NCBI GenBank assembly: GCA_006384855.1
Contig: VCJN01003597.1
Span: forward strand, 1 to 64,000
Length of the DNA stretch: 64,000 nucleotides
Source: Tetraselmis striata
Lineage: Eukaryota; Chlorophyta; Chlorodendrophyceae; Chlorodendrales; Chlorodendraceae
Direction of reading: 5' to 3'
Part shown: positions 44,153 through 55,990 of the stretch, one piece after another
Numbering within the stretch: position 1 is the stretch's first letter
Layout: each line of letters opens with the position of its first letter
Translations under genes and position numbers: made by a program
Notes under the pieces: model-generated
Told to the model about the DNA's origin: nothing
What the model saw: only the letters and a program-made list of their open reading frames with translations
Database searches by the model: none

Positions 44153-44284
44153 TCCCCAAAAACGTAAACAAACTGCCCGTCCGCTGACCTCCGACCCACC
44201 TGACCAGTCCCGGGGCTTCGTGGACCCTACTGGAACGGGGCTGGCTGGCCCTGGGGACCCCGGAAATGGATTCTTCGCGGTCCA
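44153..44284. other. Spacer between recombinase element and TIR unit
   Basis: GC-rich, no gene; GGACCCTACTGGAACGGGG and CCCTGGGGACCCCGG words. Nothing else seen. Confidence 0.3.
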
Positions 44285-44943
44285 CACTCGTCGAAACGGG
44301 GTCCGCTTAACCGCGCTTAATACGGTACTTCCACTGTATTCGTACTCATTTTTACTGTAATAGTATACCGTATTTCGTATACCTTGACGACTACTCCCGC
44401 TTAACGTGAGCTTATACGCGCTTATCCGCGCTTATCCATGCATGCCATCAGTACCAGCGCCGCGAGGTCTCAACGCCACAGCGGTACCCGTACGTGAAAG
44501 TGATGCCGTGTGTGCAAAAGTCACCTCGCCGGGCATAGCCGCCACTTCAAGTACAACACCTCAGACACCAAGCTAACGACGCATGTGCTCGGTGGAGCAA
44601 GCCCGCTTACTGTCGGTGAGTACCTGCGAGTGTGCGGATTCCAGCTTGCCATGGCAATCTCAACCGAGGCTTGCCATTACGCTCCCTCCCTTCATGCAGT
44701 TGAGGACCACCACCGCATCGCAACCCGTGCGTAGTGTTGCCTGCCCAGTCTTCGCCCGAACCGAATGCCCCGCCCTCGCCACCCGCCGCACCGGGTACCC
44801 AACGTTTGCGTCGACCCCGCACGGTGTGTCCTCCGCTCTGTTACAGTATACGCGCGAGATGCAACTGTCGCTTGTTGCGCGACCTAGTAATTCGTCGGTG
44901 TTTCTAGAAATTAGACAGTACCTCGGACGGTTCTAGCAGCGAT

Positions 44944-45240
44944 ATGGACATCGACGATACGGTTGGTAGGGACATGGGCATGGCCCAGAGCCCGCTTGGC
45001 AGTCCTTTAACGAAGGACCGGGCGGACGGTGATGAGGAGAGGGCGGATCGGGGTATGGCTATTTCTAACGGCGATGCCTTTTGGGAGGGCGACGACGAAG
45101 AACGCGAACCGACTGGATTTCTCTCTAGCCTCAACGGCAACGACAAGGACGAGACGGGGGGAGAGGAGGAGGGACATTAGGGGGAGGAGCAACGGGAACC
45201 GCGCCTTCAAGGCACTGTTGAAGGCGGTGCCAAAGAGGTA
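44944..45240 (+). CDS. Candidate first exon of the TIR-unit gene
   Basis: From ATG 44944 a frame reads MDIDDTVGRDMGMAQSPLGS and a strongly acidic DGDEER / EGDDEERE segment to a TAG at 45178. An overlapping frame runs to AFKALLKAVPKR and an AGAG/GTAAGC donor at 45239. Which frame is used upstream of that donor is not settled. Placement just inside the TIR suits a transposon first exon. No domain recognised. Confidence 0.35.
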
Positions 45241-45429
45241 AGCCGTATTACACATTTGCTGCTATTCACAGCGCGCGCCTTCACCAAGGTGCACTTGGAC
45301 AGAACCCTATCCCGTCTACTTGTCGCTCACTGTGGGGTTGCTGCGTGCCCTTCTAAGGGTAGTGGCGGCGAGCCAAAGCATGGTACCGAGGATGACAAGC
45401 CCTACGAAGGGCGCTACTGCCGGAGTGCT

Positions 45430-45655
45430 TCTCCCACGAGTTGTTGGGTAAGCCGCCCCCGAAGCGTCCGAGCATCGGGGCTGCGCTCGTCGACCTGCTT
45501 GGCGTCAAGGCGGACTACGAGCTGCCTATCGCCAAGATATGTGAGCATATGTGCGATGGTAACCGCCTGATGTGTAGCAATCTACGCATGCTGGTTTGTA
45601 GGTGGGCGGCTCAGGAGAAGCGTGGCTGCACAGCGCGTGAGGTGGAGATGTGCCT
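45430..45655 (+). CDS. Candidate exon of the TIR-unit gene
   Basis: The frame reads ECFSHELLGKPPPKRPSIGA, LLGVKADYELPIAKICEHMC, then RMLVCRWAAQEKRGCTARE. Helical and Cys-containing, with codon use like coding sequence. It may be followed by a short exon after TGTGTAG at ~45770 (VGKCSKDPERAFAVEVAKQ, ending CAG/GTCCCC at ~45840). Not recognised. Confidence 0.35.
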
Positions 45656-45948
45656 CGAGAGGGGGATGAGCCCCCCACCCCCCTTCCACACACCATGTCA
45701 GTGCCTCAAACGAGGCATCTTGTGTATCCATTCAGCATCTTATATATTCCTTCTATATTGTCTGTGTGTAGGTTAGGTTAGTCGGCAAATGTAGCAAGGA
45801 TCCGGAGAGGGCTTTTGCTGTCGAGGTCGCGAAGCAGGTCCCCTCCCCCCCCCCCCCCCCACCCCCCCCGCTTTCCTCCGTGCATTGGCCCACTAGTCGT
45901 GTGTAATTGCATCAAATGCTTTCTCACTCCTACTGTCGGCGCGGACAG

Positions 45949-46880
45949 ATGCGACTAGAGGACTTCGACCTCCTCTTCAATGATTTGCTCGTCAGCATGC
46001 GGCGGTATCGGGGCAATGTGAGGGGATCTGCGGCGGCGAAGAATCGCCACGCAAAGCAAGATGCAGTTGGCCCCGCAGTCATCGCGAAGGGGGCTGAGGA
46101 AGCTTTCTGCGAGGAGGGCGTGAATGTGCAGGACCACAATGCCGCTCGCTTCAAGCAGTATGTTGATGAGTATGCCCTAGTTGGGCTGCGGGTACAGCAC
46201 CTGAGGGCTGATACGGCGAACATCAAGCAAGTGCTTTAGATTCCTGCCGCGTGCATGCATGTATGCCTTGTGTGATAATATAGCAGCATTAAAAGCACAC
46301 TTACATCGATCATCCGCAGGACTACTACTACAGGATGACGTACTATGGCCGGATGATGGCGATGAAGCCGGGCCATGAATCTTACAATGTACACTGCTTG
46401 CGCGCGTACAACCGCTGGCCAAAGGGCAATGCATGGGTGTACACAGCCCGGCGGTGGGAGAACTGGGGTGCAGCCCTTCGGCCCCTGGACCATTACATAC
46501 CGCAGACTACTCAACCGAGAGCGAGTGTGGACTTTGGGCCAACTGGGGCTGCAGAGGGAGAGAAACATGATAGGTTCCATGAGATCTTCCAGGTTGAGGT
46601 AAGCTATTTCGTTGCGGCAAAGTGCTACGCCCTAGACAACCCCATGGCTTCGCCTCCAATTGTCTTCGCAGTTGGAGACGCTTACCGTGGGAGTCGGCTC
46701 CCATCAGCCCCAATCAGAACCATGATCTGGGAAGGCGTTGTGAATGCAGTCTTCCGGCCGGACTTCGTCTTCCCACTCATCATCGCGCAAGGCAGGCTGG
46801 TCTCATACACGGACATGGACAGGGGCGATTTCCGCCAGCACTGCTGGCAGGGGTCGGCGGCGCGAGATGGCCGTTGCTGA
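45949..46880 (+). CDS. Core exons of an unrecognised gene in the TIR unit
   Basis: Exon 45949-46230 follows GCGGACAG, reads MRLEDFDLLFNDLLVSMRRY, then KGAEEAFCEEGVNVQDHNAA, and ends NIKQ at a GTGCTT donor. Exon 46320-46880 follows CATCCGCAG and reads DYYYRMTYYGRMMAMKPGHE, WVYTARRWENWGAALRPLDH, FAVGDAYRGSRLPSAPIR and PLIIAQGRLVSYTDMDRGDF to TGA. Both junctions are phase 0. A possible further donor GAG/GTAAGC is at 46599, but reading through gives the longer, more protein-like frame. Aromatic-rich, no signal peptide. It matches no transposase family I know. Confidence 0.5.
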
Positions 46881-46993
46881 TGCTGCGCCCATGCAAATAA
46901 TGAGGTGTGTCAGCAACGCCCCCAGCTGCCCTTTCAGTTATCTCATGTTTTGTTTGGACACTGACATGATATTGTTGATTTTGATTTCACAAG

Positions 46994-47095
46994 GTGGGCT
47001 TCCTATGTGAAGCACTCTCATGCCAAGGACACCGTCGTTTGCCACGATGATCTGGACGATGGCGATGCATGGCGGCGCTGCAGAGCAGCCGTAAC
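46994..47095 (+). CDS. Possible downstream exon of the TIR-unit gene
   Basis: After a pyrimidine-rich tract and TTTCACAAG, a frame reads WASYVKHSHAKDTVVCHDDL, then DDGDAWRRCRAA. Short, acidic and compatible with a terminal exon, but the acceptor is weak and the link to the preceding exon is a guess. Confidence 0.3.
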
Positions 47096-47099
47096 AACA

Positions 47100-48048
47100 T
47101 CAGCGTGTTTATTCAGCATGCATTGCGGCTCATAAGCATGCATGATTAGCGCTTCAAACGTCTCTGGGGGCATGGCAGCGCAGGGTAGCCTAATGTCCTG
47201 AGTGTAAGTACATCAAGTTGCTGCGCAGTATGTTCACGTAGAATAATATGGCGGGCGCAGAAAATATAAATATAGGCGCCGGGTGGGTCTGGGGTTTCCA
47301 ACTGTAACGGAAAGACATATTTCTTTCCCAAACCATGTCTGCCAATTGCATTCATTTAAATCGGCATCATTTATGATTTTTCAGGCATGTCATACATGAG
47401 ACATCATGCAGCGCAATGTGCGTTGACATTCTGGGTGCCGCGATAAAGCGTAATATCTTACCTCATGGAGCGTTGTAACCAAACAATGATATATGTGTAT
47501 GTACTCTTTAGTATTGATCATTTCCTGTCATGCCATGATTGTTTTGATCGTGTGTTGATGCATCTCCATAATGCTAGTAGTTCACAGCATTATTTAAGCG
47601 TTGTGATATTGTGCGTTAGTATGCATGACTGATTTGTGTCGGCCCGGGTACATAGGTACAATGTACCGTAATCACAAGAAGGTATTGATATATAGTGCAG
47701 TAATACTACACCGCATATCACTTCTTACCGGGTTCCAAATCACTTGGTCAATAAGTGAATGACATCAACAGTAGTATTGAATGGTATACCGCCCGTAGTC
47801 GTCGCACGACCTGCTTGAGTCCACCAACACTTCAGCACCATCGCCCCCCCCCCCCCCCCCCCCCCCCCCCGCCACCCTGACGACGTCTGGAGGTACAGCG
47901 TTTCTCTCCGCCGGCGGAGACAGCCCCCTCCCCCGGAGTTTGGGCCGCCTCAGGACCTTCCCCTACCGCAGGGGCCGCCCCTCCTCCACTATGTGACGTG
48001 CGTCCGGTTGTCGTCAGCCGAGGATGCCGAGGTCAGGGTAGGCGGCCG
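47100..48048. other. No gene seen inside the TIR unit
   Basis: AT-rich sequence to ~47800, then a long C tract (47846-47870) and GC-rich sequence. No supported frame. The match to copy A starts only at 48049. Confidence 0.35.
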
Positions 48049-48477
48049 TTGACTCAAGCACGCCTCTGCGCTTTCAACAACACCGAACTCGAGGCACTGC
48101 AAGGCATGAACGTGCGCACGTGCCGGGAGGACGTTGAAGACTCTACGGACGAGGGCTACGAAGCACGTTTCGTGTGCCACTGGGGTAAGGGGCAGCTGGT
48201 GGCAGCTGAATTTCGCCTTGCTGCCGGCAATAGGCTCCAGCACCCCCCTACTTGACCGAGGCCGAGGAGGCGGCCGCTTTGATCAGCAGTGCTCTCTCCC
48301 CGGCGGAGAAAGGCGATGCCAACCCTACCAGAACCCCCGCCGTGGAAAGGTATGTCCGAGATTTCAGTGCAGTTGGTGCTGGCTGCGTGCACGCGTGCTG
48401 CCTTATGCATGTGGTGACGACGTTACAACGACTGAACTATTTGTCTTTTGCTATTTTAACTTAGGTCCGGCATCGAC

Positions 48478-48741
48478 ATGAACGGCAACCCACTGCAGGA
48501 GCAATCTACCGGCTCCAGCCCCCCTCCCCCGTTCAGTCGTCCAGCTCCCGTCCCCCGTGCTGCTCGAGCCCCCCCGCTGGATGATACGACCAACATGCAA
48601 ACGGCTTCAGCCGGGCGTGTGCGTGTGACCTCCAACTTCGTTGATACGGCGAGGATGCAAGCTGGGCGTCAACAAAAGCAAGCGCATCTGCGAGCGGCAG
48701 CAACAGGTAAGCAACCCACGAGCGAGCAGCCAACACCGTAG
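48478..48741 (+). CDS. C-terminal exon of TIR element, copy B (87 aa, unknown)
   Basis: Follows an AACTTAG acceptor-like site at 48464. Starts MNGNPLQEQSTGSSPPPPFS and continues with DDTTNMQTASAGRVRVTSNF and ARMQAGRQQKQ. Copy A keeps the same frame over the second half (3690-3780), with most codon differences conservative. Proline- and glutamine-rich, soluble. Function unknown. Confidence 0.4.
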   Translation: MNGNPLQEQSTGSSPPPPFSRPAPVPRAARAPPLDDTTNMQTASAGRVRVTSNFVDTARMQAGRQQKQAHLRAAATGKQPTSEQPTP

Positions 48742-49540
48742 CCGTGGGGAGCGGATGGCAGGCATGGTCCACCACCACCCCACAAGCCGCAGCCACAGGG
48801 GCGAGGCAGACCGAGCAGAAGAGGCCCGCCGCAGCGCAGCCCCCGGGCAGCAGTAGCAGCCCGCGGGCACTAGAGGTCCCATGTAATTACATTTTTGGTT
48901 GTTTCCCAATACTTTCGCACAGTGTCCGACCCCACCTGCATAAAACTGAAAGTGACCGACACTCACCTGTTAAATTTGCCATATAGGATTAAGCGTGCTT
49001 AAATTCGCTTAAATACAGTTAGAAGCTCCACTTTCATTGGTTGTTGGGTTGGCAACATCCAGCCTAGCGCTTCTGCTCTAATAAAACCTCAAACCATCCG
49101 CCGCCCGCGTGAAATTTATTTCCGCTGTCTTTATCACGTAGTCGGTATGTGGCGAACAGTAATGCAGCTCCCGCCCGTTATGTTTGAACCCCCGCGACTA
49201 CTCGCCAGTGGTCGCGCTTACTGCCGCGCTTATGTAATTTTCTATAGTATCGCAGAGTGCTGTACTCGTGACACTCCCGCCGTACCTTGTAGTGATGACT
49301 CGCGACTTCTAGTACTGCTGGTGCCCTATATAGTGATGACTCGCGACTGCTCGTGGCACTACTTGTCACGCTATTCTCTACTACTCAGTGCAAGACATCG
49401 CTGCCGTACACATGCCTCCAGCCTGAAATAATGTACTGCGGCGCTTAACGTTAACCGGGGGTTAAGCTTGCTACATACATGCGCTTACTCGAGCTTACTA
49501 TTTGGTAAGCGCGGTTAAGCGGACCACGTTTCGACGAGTG

Positions 49541-50539
49541 CAAAACGGGCGGATGGGCGGCGGTCGGGCGGGCGGAGGACACATCGGACCGGCCGACCAG
49601 CTCTCGCCCTGCCGGCCGCGACTACCGCTCGTTTGACCAAGCCAACCCCTTATAGCGCACGCGCCCTGCTGCCTTGTGCGACCGTGCCAAGTATGCTATG
49701 ATTGTGCGCTGTCGCCCCTAGCGGAGTGCCAATGAGGAGCATCGGGGAGTGCTCCTTATTGGAGGGCTCTTCGGGGCATTTGGATAGGGATTAGCCCCGC
49801 TGCCCTCCTGGTTTTTTTCATGAGCTCCACCGCCTAGTCCACCACAACGTGTTGGTGCAGCTGGTTGTCCTTCACGAACTGCCTAACCCACTCGGCATGG
49901 GATTTGGAAACGCAAATGGTGCTGCACCGCTCGGAGGCGTGTCGCCATTAATTGTTCGGTGGCTGCCCGCCGGCCACCGCCATTGGGGACCCCTATTTCT
50001 TGCCCCGTCTCCGACTGGCCGCCACGGAAAACCTGCCGAGACTACCCGCCACGCCGCCGCCGTCGGCAGCGTCAAGGTTCACCCCTTGCATGGGTAGGAA
50101 CTGGTGTGGGAGGGTCAGTGGGAGTCGGGTCGTTGACATATGGGTCGGGTGGATGAGTTATTCTGCTGTGGGTGGCAAATGATTTCTTTTACATGCGGAT
50201 GACCGCCGCACCGCCGCAATGCCACACACCGCCATCCGGTACCCCGCGACATTAGGTATGTTTTCTAGGGCTTTCTGAGGCCCAGGGCGGGTAACCCGGT
50301 GGGGCTCGGAGGCCCCGCGCTGGGTCACCCGTCATGCCGTGGGCGCCCGGGCGGGCGGGGTTGCCGTGAGGACAAGGCCAAAATGAAGTGAAGCGCCTTA
50401 TTACGGTGGTCGGGCGGGTAACCCGCTGTGTGTTAAGCCGATTATATATCAGGCACTGTGGTTTAACTGGATCGCTGCCTAAACGGCCGTCGTAGAGACG
50501 CTGCAAGGGTTTGACTTTTGCCAATCCGGTCCCGGGGGC
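49541..50539. other. GC-rich spacer without a supported gene
   Basis: A frame at 49849-50097 (LHELPNPLGMGFGNANGAAP) is protein-like, but no family is recognised and the other strand is also open. GGCGGGCGG and GGGCGGGTAACCCG repeats occur at 49545-49575, 50287-50300 and 50412-50425. Confidence 0.3.
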
Positions 50540-50777
50540 AAGAAAAAAGCAAGCAGGTGTCGACACCTGCACACATGTACGGGCGGAGAAGGTGTAGTGA
50601 AGGAGGGGAGAGGAAACCCCTATAACACAGCCATAAACATGCTCCTTGTACAAAAAAGGGGCACTGCTACCTTTATACCATGTACTTGTACATGCACCAG
50701 TTGTAAGGATACATGCTGTTGTAATTCACACCAGTTGTAAGGATACCGCGCAAAACGCACCGCCAGGCATTGGGTAC

Positions 50778-50993
50778 TGTGAGGAGATCATGTTAGGGTA
50801 ACAACCCTAGATCTCGACCTCACTAAATGCCCTTCCACGTAATCTCATTAGCACTGCTGACTAGATTACCAGACACGCTTGACAGCGCCGGCGTGGCATC
50901 CCGCCGACTGCTGAATATATACCGCAGCGCAGACCACCTTGTAAATAATTCACTTTTACCACCACCAACTCTGGAGCCGACCGTCTCGCCACA
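50778..50993 (+). repeat. 5' LTR of gag-only element copy 2
   Basis: Starts TGTGAGGAGATCATGTTAGG, ends CGTCTCGCCACA; duplication GGTAC outside. Confidence 0.9.
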
Positions 50994-51731
50994 TTTGGTG
51001 CTTCTACCTACGTCGATCACGGAACTCTTTCGCTACCCAGCAATCTCACCGACGACCACACCACCTGCTCGTCACTACGAGGACGGTATCTTTTGCCCAT
51101 ATGTATCACTTGCTTTTCCTGTGTCGTCGACCAAACTCGTCAATTACCGCTGCCGACGAGCGGAAGTGCTGCCCGATCTGCTGCGCGATCCTCTTATCTC
51201 AAAACACCAACTCGTCACACAATACCATACCATACCACCAAAACTCATACCTCGACTCGTGTAGGCTTGTCTGAGACTTGCCCACTCGTACTCGTAAACC
51301 TCACCACTGCGCTCGCGAGTTGATACACTCGCTTGTTGAGCTTTTCAGTGCAGTCGTCACTCACACGTGTCGACTCGTCACTTTTGAGAAAAAACTTGGC
51401 CCACAGGTCGACAAGTTGTCGGACCAACGAGCCACCACCAAACAAGTTAACAGCTTTCCCGTAGCAGAGTTGCACCAGTAATCACAATACTGCGTGTCGC
51501 TACGTGGACCGTTTCACAGTCGGCTTTTTGATTATACGCACCAGCAGTCGCTGATAACGACTCGCTAATACGCGGTGCTTTTGTAAGAAAAGGCTCTCAA
51601 GCCTCTTGTTCTCAACAACGTTTGCCGACTCACACTCACACATTACACTGTGCTTTTTACACACGCAAATCACACTGTGCTTTGTCAAAGACATTTGACA
51701 CACTTTTGTTTTCCGACCTAAACTCATCACA

Positions 51732-53408
51732 ATGAGCTGGTCGACCCCGCAAAATTTTACGACCTGGAGACAAGTTGTCGACAGGTATCACAGCACTGCC
51801 CATAGGTTGGGGCAGCTTGCTATCAAAACCTGGGCTACATACGCTCTCGAACAGTGGAATATCTCAGGAAGTCATACAAATATACACACCACACTCGAGG
51901 CTAAAAGCCAAACACTCGGTACATTCATTTATCTCATTGCCGAGCAACAACACCACCGTTCTGACGAGGCGGCAACCGATGCTACTGGCGTACTAACAAG
52001 TCCACAATATGTTATCGATATGTTGCCAGCAATATACCTGCGCTGGTTCATCGACTCTCAAAATCAGCATCTCAATGTCGATGATAGAGCACATGCCGAT
52101 GTTTTGCTTACCACAGCAATTGTTCAATACAACATGGCATGTCATATCAGCTATCAAGCTGAAGTGTTTGCTGATGGTAATGCGTCCAATAACGTTGACA
52201 CCATGGGCTGCCTTCACCCTCAGCTGCAACCTTTGAAAGTCAGAAATGATTTCTTAAGTGACAACGAAAAGTTGCACCATGACACTGGTGCTTTACTCAA
52301 CCCTTCAGACTATATGAAGTGGATTGACATGTCAAAACCAATAATTACTGATATATTGTGGACAACTAGTGCGGAGCGTTACGCACTCAACAGCATCAAT
52401 AAATCCTCCACCTCTTACAAAACTTTTGCCGACCTCATGAGTGAAAGGGCAATTTGCTCCCCTAACACTCAACATACCGCTTTCTCTGAGTTTGAGCAAA
52501 TGGCAGCTATATCGTTTCCATGCCTGATGAAAGAGACTAGCAAGTTGCCGGGCAACAACATTACTTTTACGGTGGACTGGGCAATGAATTTTCTAAAGCC
52601 CGCACAGAGCGGCACATACCCTACTTTCTTAAGATAGGTGCTTGCTCTCCACCAATGGAAGGGTGTCAAGCCTCAGCCCATTGCCTCGCAGTCTTACATT
52701 TTAAACAAGCTGCCTCGAGCTCAGAAAATACAGTTTGAGACATACATGCCAAATAAAATTGATGATGATACCACCATCATTATCATACCCTTGCTGAGTA
52801 AGGCAATGCAACACATACAAACGTTACAGATGTTGCAAGACCCTAAGCAGCATCTTGTTCAATCATACATGCAGCAAGAGACTAATGCCGAGGCTCTCAC
52901 GCCCATCCATTATGCTGCAACTACCAATCGACCCAGAACTAACAACAGGGGACGATACAATATCCAGTTTGATAAGATTGGCACTATTGACAGAGAACAA
53001 TACCACAAAGCCCAGAAACCAAAGTTTCATTGGGTGTCACCTGATGGCACACCAATCTATTCTTACTGTAAGGGCTTGGGCCACACATATCGCAAATGTT
53101 TTGGCCTCCAAAAAGACAGGGATAATGACACAGAGGACCACAAGAACATACACAAACATGACCGGCCAACCGGCCAACTACCAAACACAATCAAACACAA
53201 CACCAACAACCAAAAGACCCATTACAACAAAACAACTGCTGCTGCTCGCAAGAGTGGTGGTATGTACAATGATGACAGTGACACAACAAACCTTAGGGCT
53301 GCTCTTAAAAATGCGCAAGAACAATTGACTGCGCTGAGCAAACACATGGCACAGAAAGGTGCCCAATCAACCGCAGAGACCAACAACAAAACAACTACTA
53401 CCCACTGA
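51732..53408 (+). pseudogene. Gag region of gag-only element copy 2, broken
   Basis: Starts MSWSTPQNFTTWRQVVDRYH. Matches copy 1 along its whole length, through the knuckle region (YSYCKGLGHTYRKC) and the polar tail ending in NNKTTTTH. It carries about one break. Confidence 0.75.
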
Positions 53409-54555
53409 ATAATTTCAGAACAATCACACCTGCCCACAAAACAATCAATCACCACCTCAAAGATAATCCCTAGTGCTTGAAAACACTAACTCATGCTACT
53501 CAGGTGCAAGCTGGAGCTTGGTGAGCCCCCCACCTTCATCATTTGATGTTACTACTGCTTGTACTCGTCACAACACTTCACAAAACAAACAAACAAAACA
53601 AAGAACACCTGATAAAACAAACAAACCAAACATACAAAACACACAAACAATCAAACCAAATAAACAAAACAATACACCACACAAACAATCAAAACAAACA
53701 AAACATACAAACCAACAAAACAAACAAAAATATACTACCTGAAAATAGCAAACACATGAAAAAACATTAATGATAACAACAATAAGAGACCGCGGTTGAC
53801 AGCACAACAAGCCTTAAACCAACCTTCCGCAATCGAGCATATGCTCTTGCGATGTGTCACCATATGAATTCATGTGTGGTATACTCCTGCCATACAGGGT
53901 TCCGATGTGGTGGCAGCTTTAGGAATCAATGGTGTGGATTGTGCTCAGCCAGCCGTATCCCCTGGGGGACGCCCTAGGTGCGGGTCGTGGTCATGACTGC
54001 CACTTGTCTCAATAATCGGTTCCAACCCGGAGGCAAGATCCATTTGATTCTGACAAGCACCCGTCGTCATGCTGAACCTCATGACAACCTACCGCCGTGG
54101 TGCCCTGTCTTCGGAGGGGTACTGGTTCACACGGTAGTACGGCTTTGGGAGTGCCTCTTAACAATGCACAATGATCATTGCCCTTTACCAACATGTCCGC
54201 TCTGCTTTGCATCGGGCCAACAACATGCTGTGGTCTTTGGGTCTTCCACGGTCGCGCCATCAACGGCGTAACACACACTGTCATCAACACAGACATTGAC
54301 CTCCAAAACACATACAAAAACCTCAAAAACCCTTTTTGTGTCATTATTACTATCACATTCTACCTGTGACACACCAAAGTTCCCTGTCGTTGACAAACAT
54401 CACTTCGGAGTTTCAACTCTGCCATGCTGATTTTTCAGCGTGTGACTGTCACCTGACAATGACATATGTTGCTGCTGCATTTGCTGACACACTGCGCTGC
54501 CATATACTTTTCCATATATATCACCGCCAGTTGACACCTTTATGGCGGGGAGGAA

Positions 54556-54771
54556 TGTGAGTAGATCATGTTAGGGTAACAACCCTAGATCTCGACCTCA
54601 CTAAATGCCCTTCCACGTAATCTCATTAGCACTGCTGACTAGATTACCAGACACGCTTGACAGCGCCGGCGTGGCATCCCGCCGACTGCTGAATATATAC
54701 CGCAGCGCAGACCACCTTGTAAATAATTCACTTTCACCACCACCAACTCTGGAGCCGACCATCTCGCCACA
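54556..54771 (+). repeat. 3' LTR of gag-only element copy 2
   Basis: Preceded by the purine tract GGCGGGGAGGAA and followed by GGTAC. Differs from the 5' LTR at about three positions. Confidence 0.9.
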
Positions 54772-54943
54772 GGTACCCACATGGGGATTTGTGTGGTACT
54801 TATATCCTTACACCAGTACTGCAGCGACCACCTGTACCTGTACCGCCCTGGACCGCGCGCAGCAAGTAGCTGTAAGGATATAGTCGCTATGTACCGAGGT
54901 GTAAGGATGTATGTACCACACTAATATACCCATGTGGGTACCC
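54772..54943. mobile_element. Foldback MITE next to the gag-only LTR element
   Basis: About 43 bp at the left (GGTACCCACATGGG...CCTTACACC) is the near-perfect reverse complement of the right end (GGTGTAAGGATG...CATGTGGGTACC). The middle (~80 bp) is R162-like (CCTGTACCTGTACCGCCCTGG). The LTR element inserted exactly at its left tip, so its GGTAC duplication is made from the TIR end. No coding capacity. Confidence 0.6.
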
Positions 54944-55990
54944 AGTGCCTGGCGCGGTATATCCCTACATATTCAGTGATGATGCCTACCCATGTTGTAC
55001 GCGCGCATCTTCGTCGTGGTCGTACACACCGGTTCCCCGGGTACTCGCTAAATGAAATCCTCCCGGGGTTTAGCACAAGCTGTGTGTAGCAGGCCGGCGG
55101 GGTCACAATCCTGAGATGCAACTGCCGAAACGAGTGCGATCAGTGATTAGTATCGTTGACGATAGTGATTAGTATCCAGCTGATACAGTCAAAAATAACG
55201 TCATTTGATGAAAACTCAGAGCCCACGCGACCACCCGTCTCGCCAACCCATCCCGCCCCACCGATGCCAATCGAACACACCGGCCGGCGCCATCACGCGC
55301 ATACCGCGGTAGCAGCGCGCTAATGTAGGCATATGGTGGCGTTCAGGTGCCTCGTCTTGTGTGTCGCGGGCAGGGATGGGGCTGGCGGCGGGATGATGAG
55401 GGAGGAGCGCGAGCGGTCACATGCTAATATTACGCACGTAGCGCGTGCCACGTAGCCAAAAAACGTTGCCAGCTACACATCTCGGATTTGAGACCCGGTT
55501 ACGGTCTTCAGAAACGAGTACCTACGCGAACCGGTGTGTATAACATGGGTACTGGTGTGAGTATGGGTACTGGTACCTGTACTAGCTCGTACGGGTAGCA
55601 GCCGTGATGATGCTGTGCTGAGTACAGGTAGCTGGCGGGAATAAGGCAAGCTGGCAGCATCAACGGGGCTCCTTTAGGCTCGAGGATGTGCCATCATCGC
55701 CTGCTGTAATACTTATTTCCGCCGGCAACCATACAAGCGAATGGGCGATCCCTACTTCCCCGGCCAACGTGTATGAGACCGCGAAGCCAGGCGCAGCGCT
55801 GCATAGATTAATCTGGTTCTGCATCAAGCGGCGACGCCGCAACAACGGTTACATACGCGAGCAATATAGCCGCGCACGTGCAACGATCCGGCCTATCTCC
55901 CTTGGGCTGTTCGCTCATCGCCACGTTTCGCCACGCTCCAAGCAAGACAGGGCGACTCGTTAAGCTGCTTCAGACACCTGTGACACACAC

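Larger units (their letters stand above)
44285..49540. mobile_element. TIR-bounded DNA transposon unit, 5.3 kb (contains copy B)
   Basis: The left end reads CACTCGTCGAAACGGGGTCC and then GCTTAACCGCGCTTA. The right end, reverse complemented, reads CACTCGTCGAAACGTGGTCC and then GCTTAACCGCGCTTA: a TIR of about 35 bp with one or two mismatches. The same terminus occurs at 33399 next to hAT coding relics, so the ends are probably hAT-type. The 8 bp flanks (GCGGTCCA, CAAAACGG) do not match, so the two ends may come from different insertions or the site decayed. Subterminal GATGACTCGCGACT repeats lie at ~49290-49345. Inside are an unrecognised multi-exon gene (~44944-47100) and a block shared with copy A (48049-49540). 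Confidence 0.6.
50778..54771 (+). mobile_element. Gag-only LTR retrotransposon (TR-GAG type), copy 2
   Basis: LTRs of 216 bp (50778-50993, 54556-54771) with TG...CA ends and a perfect 5 bp target duplication GGTAC (50773-50777, 54772-54776). Same leader, gag region, A/C-rich tract (~53577-53735) and polypurine tract GGCGGGGAGGAA as copy 1. No polymerase region. The LTRs differ at about three positions, slightly more than in copy 1. The gag region is broken, with about one break. Confidence 0.85.

Noticed and set aside
44277-49548. 8 bp target duplication for the TIR unit
   Set aside because: GCGGTCCA and CAAAACGG do not match, so no duplication is claimed.
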